Assembly: GCF_014805685.1 (NCBI RefSeq)
Contig: NC_060893.1
Span: 15,472,273-15,536,272 of the forward strand
DNA length: 64,000 nt
Direction: 5' to 3'
DNA from: Silurus meridionalis
Taxonomy: Eukaryota > Chordata > Actinopteri > Siluriformes > Siluridae
Positions 1 to 13,258 of the stretch are shown here, in pieces. Below the pieces are notes generated by a model, which had not been told where the DNA came from, ran no database searches, and saw nothing but the letters and a program-made list of their open reading frames with translations. The stretch's first letter is position 1, and every line of letters begins with the position of its first letter. Position numbers and translations under genes: made by a program.

Positions 1-3000
1 GTATGTAGGCCTTATCCAGTGTTCTATTTATAAATTCCCTAAATGTTCAGAGGTAACAATATTACATTTTTTGTTGTTTTATTGATAATTTCCTGTTCTC
101 TTTTCTTGCATTTTTAGTGTTTTATTGTTTACAAGATACCTCTGACTCTTAGGGTCCCTTTAATTGATACTTTCTTGACTTCCTTGTTCCTATCAGCCCT
201 TGAGCCGAAAATTGCTAAACTCACTATTAAGTAAGGATCTTTATGTCTGTCATTCTGCTGAAAATAATTGTTGGGTGAGAAAATAGGATAATTTGAGAGC
301 GAGGAATCATGTCTGCTTCCTAGTGGTAGTTTTGCATTGTAGCACATGACATACACCTATGGTGTCATTTCTTCATCTCCTCATAAAAGTAAAACTTAAA
401 AAAAAAAAACAGAACAAAACAAAATCTAAAAATTATATCAACATTGCAATAAGTGGCACAGCATATAGCTCTTTCTTCATATAGCTGCATGTGTGTTTGC
501 ATGTGTTGTTAGACTGGAATCCCAAATAAGATATATAGCACCGGATCAACCTGAAAACTTACAAATCAATAAAATAAAAACAATTAAATTGAAAAAAATC
601 AAAATCTTGGGTTAAATATTAAAATATTAAAATGTGCTTGAATAAACAGGTTAATTCATCTTGTAATTGCACTGTGTTCCAGATGTGCAGTGAGAAAAGA
701 TACAGCTGTGTAACAAGTCATAATGATAGTTTAATGAGCAAGGGCATCTTATTTTGCACGTATGTTTGGCCTTGATTCATCTGTCCTTGCATTCCATCCT
801 TCATTCTTTGCTTGTGCACTGAGAGGGAGGAACCAGAAAAAATAAAAAACAAGCAACAGAAACAAGACAAGACAATTACAGGGATGTATATTAACTAGAG
901 ATGTGGAAAAACCTTGTCAATAAATTACAGAAACCTTGACTACCAACAATTTTTATGTTTAATGAATTAATTATGGGCATATGATGATAAGATATTAGAT
1001 TACACAAAACATCACATTTCTACTAGTCTTCCGCATTCTGTAACCCCGTAAACCCTTTTACTCAGTAATAAGTAAATTGCATTGGCTTATACCTTTACTC
1101 ATAAATCTGTTTTTCATAAAGCATAGACATTCTACCAGTATAAGAAAAGAACTCTATGTATAAAAACGTTATTCAAAATATGTTTCCAAACATAATCTCT
1201 CTCTGTTATAACTGATTAACGATTCTTAACTGGCAAATCGGTTATCTGAATAGATCTGGATAAGTGCAAAGTGTCCAATCCAACTTAGTCTTGCAGAAAA
1301 AATATTTGCAACTCTTATACTTTGAAAGGCAACATTCTGGCCCAAGAATGTTATATAGCAAACATATTACACTTTCACTTAAATGTTTTATATGAGGCAC
1401 TTTGTACCAAAATACTTTAACCAAGCTAACCTCTACCATTAATTGATGTTTAAACCTAATGATCAATGGCCACAAGATGTGTGAGTTTTGTGCTTTTCCT
1501 ACTGTTGAAGGTAATGTGTGTATTTTTAAATTGAAGGGAGTCTCTGCATTTTCAATAGCATTAAGAATTTTTCATATATACTCTAAAAAAAAATAGCTGT
1601 ACCACGTGGTAGAAAGGCAGTACTGCATAAAATATCTGATCAGTGTATCTGATCAACAATTTACCTCCTTAATATCTCATCTCAATTAGTACTCAATTAT
1701 TTAGTAATTATACTAGCGTGTACCTATTATATAAAATAGTAGTTTAAGAGTGAGAAAAGAGTGAGTTACTCCTGGTAGAATAACTAAATAAAATGGAATA
1801 TTACCTAACAGGCAGCATTTTCCAGGTTAAATAAAAATAAAATAATAAATAATTGAATAAAATGGCAGTTAATTTATGATTGGCTTGCCCTAATGTTGAC
1901 CTTTGCCAGTTCCTGAAACAGCACAGATTTATCTTCCTTGCAGCATCTGTGAAGTAGGTGTATGTGTCTATCAAACAACATGAATTCTGTTATTTATATT
2001 CATAAAAACATATCCACTATTGATTTTTGGTGAAGTAGTGTTCATGTATCATTGGAGCAGTTAATTGGTAATAAACCATCTGTAGGCACCCACTGTGGGC
2101 TCCTGCAGTGGATTTTTTTAGGACACCTTTTATTTTTAGTAAAAAATTAAGTTTCATGAGGTAAAGAATATTTTTTAGGCGAATATGCTACCAGGCAGAT
2201 ATTGTCAATTACATCAATATTTTTTTAAATGAATTAATAAATGAAATTAAAGTTAAATGAAAAGAAGGTTAAATGAAGGTTAAATCGGACACAGTATGCT
2301 TCATTTACAAAAAAAAAAAAAGTATTATAATAACGCTTATCTTGTTGATCAGCTGGTCATGAGTGCAGTGCCAATATGCTTAATTGTGATCGCCTTAATA
2401 TGAACATGTTAAATGTATCCACAGTGAATAGGGTGGTCCCTGCAGAACAGGCTATGTTATAGGACGAGGACAATAAAGCAGTTTGTCATTACAGATGCCA
2501 CAATGATGTCATGGCAGTGAAGTTGTTGAATATCAATTCATTCCCAATTCAGACAAAGCCTTTTCTCATGAGCACACTGGTGACCCTGGACATGCCACCT
2601 TCTTTCACACTATATCTCCATTCACAAGCTCTTTGGAAATGAACACACGCACATGCGAACCCTGGACCTAGAGTTCACACACATATATGGACACACACAT
2701 ACATACACACACAGACGTGTGCTGAGGAAAACAAAGACTCTATTGACTCTCTGTACTGTAGGGAGTCTGTTGTTTACAGTCCAGTGCTTTGGTGTTGTGT
2801 GTCCACTTTGCTGTCTGACACATGCCTTCTGGCACCAAGAGGGATATAATTAGGATTGTAGTTTCTGTATGCATACCATACTATTCATTTGCATCAGTAA
2901 ACATTTCTTTTGGCTTTTAACCAATTAGTATGCTAGATTAAAGTTCTATTATTATTCTTTCTTCAGTAACTACAGTAAAACCATTAGGAAAAGAATGTAG

Positions 3001-3537
3001 TTATGAGCGAGAGACGTGAACAAAAGGACCTGCTGACAAAAAATTTTAATAATTGCTTTATTGAAATATGCATCATGTATTGCTTCTTAATGACTGATTT
3101 ATTGCCATTGTGACTAAAGACTCCTAAATGAAACATGCTATTGACAGAAAAACCCTTATTACCTCAAACACACTTTAAATATTCTCCTTCTTATATTGCT
3201 GAGTTGGCTTTAAGAGGGGTTTTCCTGACATATGTTTTTTGAACAAGTAGGTTGGATAATTTTTAGGACTGTTTGCTGGACTTGATTTCCAAGATCATTA
3301 TTGTGTAGAGCAGTGGTCCCCAACCCCTCGGGCCGCGGACCGGCACAGGTCCTTCGGTCAATTGGTACCGGGCCACACAGAAAGAAAACATAACTTACAT
3401 TTTTTCAGTTTTATTTATTATCTGATCCTTCTAAGGTAACATGATCTTATCTGGGAAACCAGGTTTCAGTTCAATTTTTTTACACTTTATTTCACAGTCT
3501 TTTTCCATTTTTATTTCCAACCTTTTTCCATTTTCAG
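1..3537 (+). other. Intron of slc44a1 upstream of the first visible exon
   Basis: I find no exon here. The sequence is AT-rich with short homopolymers and a CA-rich patch at 2645-2715. Short open frames exist but none resembles a known protein. A truncated hAT-type fragment sits at 3311-3432, and the splice acceptor (TTTTCAG) ends at 3537. The interval is inferred to be intronic because the exon that follows starts mid-codon and mid-protein. Confidence 0.7.
3311..3432 (+). mobile_element. 5' fragment of a hAT-type non-autonomous element
   Basis: It starts CAGTGGTCCCCAACCCCTCG and continues through GGTCAATTGGTACCG and ACACAGAAAGAAAACATAAC, where it matches the element at 14763-15199. It breaks off at about 3432, about 105 bp before an slc44a1 exon. 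Confidence 0.6.
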
Positions 3538-6500
3538 GCTCAGAGCTCTGCTCCTATGAGCTGGCTGGCCATAAGTACCCAAGCCTTCCAGAACGCTTTG
3601 ACAAATGTCCTAAACTTCCAGTTCCACAGAGGTAAGACTCTAAAGCACTTAGTCTAACAGCACACCCAGCTTTATCCCTTGCTTACACTGCGTTTTGCTT
3701 TCCTCTTTCTCTGCAGTAAAGCTCTGCCAGTGTTTAACCGCTGCACGCCCGTGGACATTTCCTGCTATTCTAAGTTTGCAGAGGCGGTGGTGACGTTTGT
3801 CAGTGATAACACCATACTCCACAGGCTGATAGCTGGGGTGGTGGCCAGTAAAGAGATCATTGCTGGGCTCTGCCTGCTAGCACTGGGTAACTGCCTTCTC
3901 TGAGATACTCAGCAAATGGTCTAGGCAACATACCATGCACCATATAACGTATATATGAATTGTAATGCAGCAGAGTGATGAGAACAATTCTATAAATAGT
4001 GCAGAGTAATAAAAATTCTCTTTTGTGTTTAACTTTATAATACCTTTAAGTAGTGCAATAGTACACTCTATGATTACTATGTCTTTTTGGACACACTGGG
4101 GTTCTTTGTAGAACCCTACAACAAAGGCTTCTCAGTAAAGTATTTTAGGGAAATTAATAACCCTTAACTTTTCAGTTAATCCTTCAGGAATCTTGAGGAA
4201 CCTAGTTTGTAAATGGTGATAGTGATTTATCAGCACCAAACACAAAAGCAATTTAGATTTATTTTTGCCCTTTAAACTGCAAAAATGGCAGGAAGAATCA
4301 ATATTATTTGACACAAATAATAACTTCAACAGTTCTATAATAACACTAGTAGTAACCTTTTTATTTATTGATCAGAAATTTGGTGACAGGAAAAATCATT
4401 TGGTGAGTAGATGTAGAAATGACTGAGGTCAATAGAGCAAAACAAACACGTTGCTGGCTAAATAAATGATTATATAATAATTATTATTTTCTTTTTGTTG
4501 TAACACATGGCACAAACCATTTTTGTCAAACCAGTTATTTTATTTGGTCCAAATTGTGCTTTTTGGTCAGTTCAGCAGTTCACGTCTAAAAGAAAAGTTG
4601 CCTACAGACAAATCTTTTTCGGTACAGTCAAGCTGATATAGAATTGGCTTGGAAGCATTGTGCTATGTGTAGGAGGCACCAGCTTTCTTTATCGGTTATA
4701 TATAGACCACAAGCTGAAAGTGTGGCAACAGATTTAAAGCAAGGGACCAAAACAAAAGAGGCAAGTGGTGTTGGAGTGATATGGAGTGGTTGTTTTGGTT
4801 CCCATCAGAGCATGATTGCTGTGTTAAGACTTGCCCAAATGACTAGCACTGGGTGGGTAAGCACAGCAGGGATAGATTGAATGGACTAAACACTGCATAT
4901 GAAAGCTCTTTTAAATTCACAAAGAGGTTACTTGAATGACAAATATCGCACAATAACAAAAGGTATGTTATAGTACAACCTCACAGTTCTACATATATAA
5001 AGTTTCTCATAACCCGGTGGGCGTTCATAGGTTTCTTCAGTATCCTCCTGCCTTCTAAAAACAGGCTGATAGGTGACTTGGTTTCAGTAAAATTGAACTG
5101 GTATGCTATCCAGGTTGCATTCCTGCCTCATAGACAGTGGTCTCAGGCTCCAGACACACTGCAACACTGACAGAGAGAAAGAATAAATAAATAATACATA
5201 ATATGATAGAATTCTAAATCCTGTCATCAAAATGCTTTAGTTCAAAGAAAATAGTGACTAAAATAGTGTAAAGAAATTATTATTTAATACTGATCACCAT
5301 GTTTACAGAATGCATGTATTTTTATTTGCAAACATTATTATAGATGTTATTCATAATTGCAATCACTATTTGTCACAAGTATTGATAGATCTTGTGTGTG
5401 TCATTTTTGCTGTTAGTGACTGTGCTGAAAGATGGTAGAGTCCTCTTCAGTTTGTTGTGGGTGGTTTGTCCAGCAGGATGTATGACAAAAACTTTTTAAT
5501 GTAAAGTAGAATTAGGATTTAAATAGATGTGTTAGTCTGCACAAACATGTTGGATGTTGCTATGCTGGCAAACATACGGATTCGGATTTTAGCCAGAATG
5601 AGGTTTTTCTGCCAATAACATACTTTGACACCTCACCTTAAAGATAAACAATATATTTCATGCAAAGTGATGTGCAAATGTTTATCACTGTTTCTTGGCT
5701 ATCTTTCTTTAAGGAGCATATATCAATAAGATGCCAACTGAACAAATACTATGGTAAAAAACAGTCACTCTGCCTAAATATATTTAAAACCTTGCTAGCT
5801 AAGAGGACAAATCTTACACAGTGGGCTTTTTGGTAGTTAGCTGCCATAGCAAAATGGATACAAGCCCAATCACATCACCTTGTAATCAGATACTTTTCTG
5901 TGAAATGTCTGCAATGCTTCTCGTCTGCAGTAGGGATGCAATCTTGAAATGCATTTTTCTCTTTTAACTTTTGAGGTCTTTATTGTGGTCCAGTTACATG
6001 CACATATTTCACTTCAGGTCTGTAGGTTCAGTAGTGATGAAACCAGAAAGCAAGTTTTGATTAGCGCTCTGATCACTTTGTTTTCTCTCTAACATTTTCT
6101 CTCTTTCAGTGCTCTCCATGATCCTGATGGTGATTATTCGCTACATCTCTGCTGTCCTGGTGTGGATTCTCACTGTTCTTGTGGTGCTGGGCTCACTAGG
6201 CAAGTTTGCTTTCTTTTTCTCCTACCACAATCTTTCTGATAGGAACTCTTCCTAGATAGAAAGTATATGTTTAGAAACACACACACTTGTAGCAGTACTT
6301 GTTTTCTTGTCAAATTCCTGTCTGTTGAAATCGGCTATGGGTATTTCTTTATATTTGTGGGAGTTGTTGTAGCCCTGGTATGATATTTCAGGAGCCTATG
6401 TGTGAAAATATGAAGGTGTGCTGTGTGTTTGTAGGAGGCACCAGTTTTCTGTGGTGGTTATATATAGACCACAGGCTTAAGATGAACGAGACTGAATCTA

Positions 6501-9500
6501 CAGATTTAAAGGAAGTGAAAGACACAAATGAAGGAAATGTGACTTCCGAAGACCACAATCAAGGACTACTGGTCTATGCCAGCTCAGCAACTATCTTCAC
6601 GGTGAGTCAGAGGGACAGAGAGAAAGATTTAAACATAGAGAGAGACAGAGTCAGTGAGAGACAGACAGACAGAAAGTTAGAAAGATTCACATTGAGACAG
6701 GCAGAAAGGGAGAGAGAAAGTATGAGAAACAGATAGACAAAGAGGAAAGTTAGAGAAAGAATGATAGTTAAATATAGAACATGCACAAATGGAAATACAG
6801 AGTATACATGGGGGAAAAGAGAGGTGGATAGACAGAGAAAAAGAGAGATAGAAAAACAGAGACAGAGAGACAGACAGAGTCAGTAAGCAAGAGAGAGTGA
6901 CAGATGGAAAAAAATGAGAACCAGTGCACAATGGACTGTGGCTCTAAATAATTTACATAGAGTATGCACACTGCATCTCTGCAGGCATCAAATAGCAAAG
7001 CATTCTTTAAATTCTTAGTTACAAGTCAGTTTCTGACTTTAATGTTTAATGATTTATGTTCTCTTTGTGTCCCTCTAATTACCATGTGGCATTTTTCCAG
7101 GTGATCCTGCTGTTGCTGATGCTGTTTATGCGGAAGCGTGTGGCATTGACCATTGCTCTGTTCCACGTCGCCGGGAAGGTTTTTATTCACCTGCCATTGC
7201 TGGTTCTGCAACCTTTCTGCACCTTTCTCGCCCTCTTCCTTTTCTGGGTTTACTGGATCCTAGTACTGCTCTTCCTAGGAACCACTGGTGAATAATTTTT
7301 CAACTATTATTCAGGATTATCTAATAGACCACATAATGGTTTTCTGAGTTGTTTGCCACAAATGATCAGATTTCATATAGTAGGTTTTGTATCTAAATGT
7401 ATACATTCATACCAGTAGAATACTTAGATTTTTTAAATTGCTATTAAGAGTTGCATAGAATCACCACACATATCTAAGTCAATTTTAACACATATTTGTA
7501 TGACAATTACACAACAGCTGAAATGGCATTGCAGAGGCAGAGTTGAGCTTTATCAAGAGCTGACATTAGAACAGATGTCATTCCATTTTTTAGGTTTTTT
7601 TGACTGCAAGTGGAATTTAATTACACAGTGCACACACTAGTCCAAACTTGCCTGGGGTGTAGACAACATTTGTTAACCTTTACAAATCCTGATGATTATA
7701 GACTTTTGTGGGTAACTAAAGCATCTAAAGAATCTGACATTTACATTTTGATATTTCCACAAGGCATTTGATTTTGCATTTGGGTTACAAAAATTGTTCG
7801 ACAATCATCACAGCTTTTTTTTTTTTTTTTTTTTTTAATAAATAAAATGTGATTTTGAAAGCAGTTGTTTATTATTTTGGTATATACCAATTCCACTGAA
7901 CAAACTAAAACCTTTTTTTACAGATTGTAAAAAGATTTACAGGTCTGAATTTTAAAAAATATTTTTATAAACCTCTGCCTATTCACAGGGAATCCAGAGA
8001 AGAACGAGCAGACAGGTCTGACTGAGTTCAGACTAAGCGGCCCACTACAGTATCTCATCTGGTACCATGCTGTGGGTCTCATCTGGATAAGTGAATTCAT
8101 CCTGGCCTGTCAGCAGATGACAGTGGCTGGAGCTGTGGTCACATACTACTTTACCAGGTCTTTACTTTGTATTTTAACTTTAATGCTTTTTATTTTGTTT
8201 GCACATGTGAGATCTCTGTTTCAGCCCTTTTACATGCCTTCATGCCTGTCGTGGGCAGAGTGGCACTACAGGAGTTATGACATTTAGAAAACTTTTCTAG
8301 CACAGAAGTATTTTTTAACCCACATTATCCTGTTCTATTTTTTAACAACCTGGTTTCAAGCTTATACACTTCTCTCATCAGTACATAAATATAGGCTTTA
8401 GCTAATTTCAAAATATACTCCCAATATACTTGAATTTGATTATATAATATATTTAAGAAAGTATATATAGTATCATTAAGAACTCCCAGAGTTAAAGAGT
8501 TCATACATAAAACATGGTGTACAATTGTTTAAAAAAAAAACAACTAAATTCCAGACTTTTGGAGAAAATTGTGGTGATGACTAATTAGCTGATGTAACTA
8601 TCATAGAGTTTCACACAGGAAAATAAATATCCATTAAGCAAATGTGAGGAAGTAAAATATGCATTTTCTCTCAGACAGCTGGTTATCTTCCCACTAAAAT
8701 ATAATGTGCACCAATAATGCTCATTAACCAATCAATGCTGATGAAAATACCAAATATATCTCTGTCAAAAACCACACACACTAATGTCATGCTGTTCTAC
8801 CTTATTTTTGTGTTTGCATTATGATCATGAAAGTATGCTGTTAGTCTAAAAAGCAATTAGGTATGTAATAAAAAAAACTAAACAATAAAAATATTTAACC
8901 GTGTTTTGATCAAAAATATGCTATTTACTTTTGTATATTATTTAATTCTTTTTTAACTGTAATCTGAGTCTGAGATGGATCATGTTTAATTTCCTTGCTG
9001 TGCTCTTAGATTCAGAATCTTTATTGAAATATTTGGCACATTTCACAATGAACATTATCTTAAAGCAGCTTTACAGAATTTAGGACAAAAAAAAAAAATA
9101 TATACAGTATAAGAAATTTAAGTGTATTTAGTCCCAATGAGCAAGCCTGGGGTGACTGTGGCAAGGAAAAACTCTTTAAGATGATATGAGTAAGAAATAT
9201 TTAGAGGGACAAAAGATTCACAAATATAATATAAATTAATCTGCAATTCACTAACATCCTGACTCTTTTTAGGGACAAGAACAAGCTCCCTTTGACGCCC
9301 ATCCTGTCATCAGTCTTTCGTTTGATTCGTTACCACCTGGGCACTGTGGCCAAGGGCTCCTTCATTATCACCCTGGTCAAGATCCCGCGCCTCATCCTCA
9401 TTTACATCCGTAATCAGCTCAAAGGAAAGGTCAGTCCACAGCAGCCTGCAATCAGCCATCTACAGAATATATTCTAGATACCAAATTATACACCTCTGAC

Positions 9501-9561
9501 CCCTGCAGATCTTATAGAATGTTCAGATATTGCAACCTTTCAGGTGTGAGCATCATACAAA

Positions 9562-9650
<89 letters not shown>

Positions 9651-9688
9651 CATCTATCATCTCTCACTTTCTCTCTCGCTCTCTCTCC

Positions 9689-9757
<69 letters not shown>

Positions 9758-12700
9758 AATTATGGTGTTTTAAAATTACGTGACAATGAAAAAAAATATC
9801 TAATAATCAAATGCATTGTTTATATATTGCATGGCAAATTGTTCTTTTTTTCAGTAATCTTTTCCTTAAAGACTTATTGCTTCCACCCTCTTTAACTTAT
9901 AAACTAACACTTAACCAAACACATGCTGGTTTTTTTTGGTTTTCTTTGTCATGTTCTTTGACTGTTTACCTGAACATCAATGTCAAGAAATTTTAATGTG
10001 TGCATGGGCTAAAATCTCTTTTTGATAAATATTAACTTGCTGATTAACAGTCATAATGTTGACTGATAATGATTTTTTTTCGCTTGTTTAAAAAATTGCC
10101 TCAAAAACTATTCCATTTTTTTTAAGTGTGTTTACAATCCAAAACATACATTATAGCATGATATATTGTGGTTGTATCAAACTGTCAGACAGTGGCACTG
10201 AACTTAACACTGCTCCTCACTCAAGCTGATAAATAGGGTTATGTTCAAGGTCACTAGACATCTGTTTTACTCACATTCCACCCCATGTGTTCAGCTATTG
10301 TGTAAATGATTGAATAATTCTTTATCCTGTCATTATGTTTAATGTCTAAATACTGTTACATAACTAAACTAATAAATACCATGCGACCGTAACTCCACTC
10401 CATATACAGCACCAAAATGTGCCCCATATTGTTATACTGAATGTACCGTAAGTAAACATTATGCTCGTTTATGGATGATGAAAGCAAGTGTAATTCTGTT
10501 TTTCCTCTCTAGGAGAACGCATGTGCACGCTGTATGCTAAAGGCGTGTATTTGTTGCCTCTGGTGTCTGGAGAAGTGCCTCAATTATCTAAATCAGGTAC
10601 TGTGATTTTTACCCCTGCAACAACATGTGTGTTTTAGATGAATCTTTGCTACACTCTAAAGCTTTCTAACACGTTAGAATAATATTTAAATTAATTATAG
10701 GGCAGATTTAAAAATCAATCAATAAATAAAAAAAAATTAAGTATATCAGTTAATAAAGTTGTCACTAGTATCTGCGTTACTTAGTTTCAGTTCAATTATA
10801 TTTAATACAATCTTATTTGCATTGTGTATAGACATTGACTTGTTTTTGGTTCAGTCCTTCTACCCACTGCTGCACAATTCAGAGTTTGTGGAGGCATTTG
10901 CTCTTTCACCTACTGCTCCAAACAGTCTCACAAGTTTATCCCACTTCTCAAACCATCCCATGTGACAGACTAGCAAATTTCTGAGTTTCACTCTCAATGT
11001 CAATGTTAGTATGGACATTTTTTAAAAATGGACTGGTATTAGTATATGGTACTAATGTTATTTTGTCTCGCGTTGTCTCTTTATATAATGTTCATGCATA
11101 TCACAGTTTTTCTCATTTGCTTTGTAGGATTTTCTGAATCATTCTTAATATTTGCAAATCAGTAAATGCATTCTCAAGGTTCCCTAGTGGTCTAGTGGTT
11201 AGGATGCGGCGCTCTCAACGCTGCGGCTCGTGTTTGATCCACGGTCAGGGAACCAACCCCAGCCATTTAGGTTGCACAAGCCTTAGTGCCGGTCCCAAGC
11301 CCGGATAAATGGGGAGGGTTGCGTTAGAAAGGGCATCCAGCGTAAAAATGTGCCAAATCAAACATGCGGATGATCCGCTGTGGCGACCCCTAATGGGAGA
11401 AGCCGAAAGAAAGTTTTAGTAAATGCATTTTTAAAACAATTTGTACAAACAGCACAACACCATGGATTTCTTGTAAAAGCCTGTACTTTTTCTTAATATC
11501 CTTAGTTCATTTCTCAAAAGTAAGTATTTGTGTCAATGAACATCTCATTGACATCAGAATGACAAGTTCTTTTGCTTACAAACTAGTACAGTACAGTAAA
11601 AATGTAAATCCTGTCCGGTCTCATGCAATCAATATAAATCAAATATGCAATCAAATAAATACATTTGTGCTGCTGAAATTCATAGACACCATACAGAGAA
11701 AATTCAGACTTGCATTTTTAATTATTGTAATCCAAGCTGTAGTTTATATCAGGAAATACTAAAACTGTGCAGCGTCAAACTGACAACATGACTAAACATT
11801 TTGGAACCTTATTTGTGAACAATGAAAAAAGGACTTGTCATTCTGATGGGAATGATATGTTCATTGACACAAATAATTACTTTTCAGAGATTAACTAAAG
11901 ATTTTGAGAAAAGTAGAGACTTTTGCAAGAAATCCAGTGTGTTGTTCTGCTTGAACAAATTCTTTTGAGAATGCATTTACTGATTTGCAAATATTATAGA
12001 TGATTAAATAAATGCTCCAAAGCAACTTAGAAAAACTGTAAATGAATGTACAAAAGCATTCACAATTTGATCAAAGCAACAAAAAATGCTTTTATGGTGT
12101 GTACAAGTAATTAAATGATGTGGAGGTTGAACAAGTAGTTTAGAGAATTCATTTCTGATCTGAGAAATGCTCCAAAGCAACGGAGAAAAACTGTAATCAT
12201 TTTCTGTAAAAAGAAATGAAGAACACTCATACTTACATATGGTATGATCGTCTTAGATTTTAGATTTGGAGTGTTTAATATTTTTGTGCTCTTTCGGTCC
12301 ACCCCGTGTTCAGAACGCATACGCAGCAACGGCCATCAACAGCACCAGTTTTTGCACGTCAGCACGTGATGCATTTGTAATCTTGGTGGAAAACGCTCTG
12401 AGGGTGGCAGCCATCAACACCGTGGGAGACTTTGTGCTTTTCCTGGGCAAGGTAAAAGGGCACTGGGACCTTCAAATGACACCACAACCTTAAAAGTGTC
12501 TTCAGTTTGCTTTACTAACCTAATGTGCTTTTGTGGGTAGGTCCTGATCATGACATGCACAGCTTTTGCGGGAGTTCTGGCGCTGAACTATCAGAGGGAC
12601 TACACAGAGTGGGTGCTGCCGCTCATTATTGTGTGCCTATTCGCCTTTTTGGTGGCCCACTGCTTCCTTTCTATCTTTGAGATCGTGGTGGATGTGCTGT

Positions 12701-13154
12701 TTCTCTGCTTCGCCATCGACACCAAATACAATGACGGCACATCTGGCAAGGAGTTCTTTATGGACAAAGCCCTTATGGTGAGCTGCTTACTTAATTCCAC
12801 TATCATCGTAGGATATCTCCATCTGAACACTGCTTTACCGAGCTCCAAAGGAATACCATATTTTAATGCAAGCTGTGCTGAATGTTCATAAAAAATAATA
12901 TTATTTTTAGTGTTGCTGCTCCAAATAGTGCACACAGAACATGAGCTGTGCACAGGGCAAAATATCTCTGCTGAGGTCTTCAAAAATAAGCCCTAAAATA
13001 ATACTGCTAAAAGTTAACCTGGATGCAAATTTGTCTTAAGATTTCTGTAAGAACGTCAAACCTTTGCAGAAAAACATACAGTACTTATAATGAAATGGCA
13101 CTTAAAAGAGCCTCTTTCTAAATAAGAGCAACTCAGACAGACAGACAGACAGGC

Positions 13155-13197
<43 letters not shown>

Positions 13198-13202
13198 TAG
13201 AC

Positions 13203-13258
<56 letters not shown>

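Noticed and set aside
6677..6998. Overlapping minus-strand open frames rich in Ser and Leu
   Set aside because: They arise from a purine-rich low-complexity tract in an intron and have no protein-like content.
9519..9895. Open frames reading repeated Leu-Ser-Ile-Tyr
   Set aside because: They are translations of the ATCT, CT and AT microsatellites.
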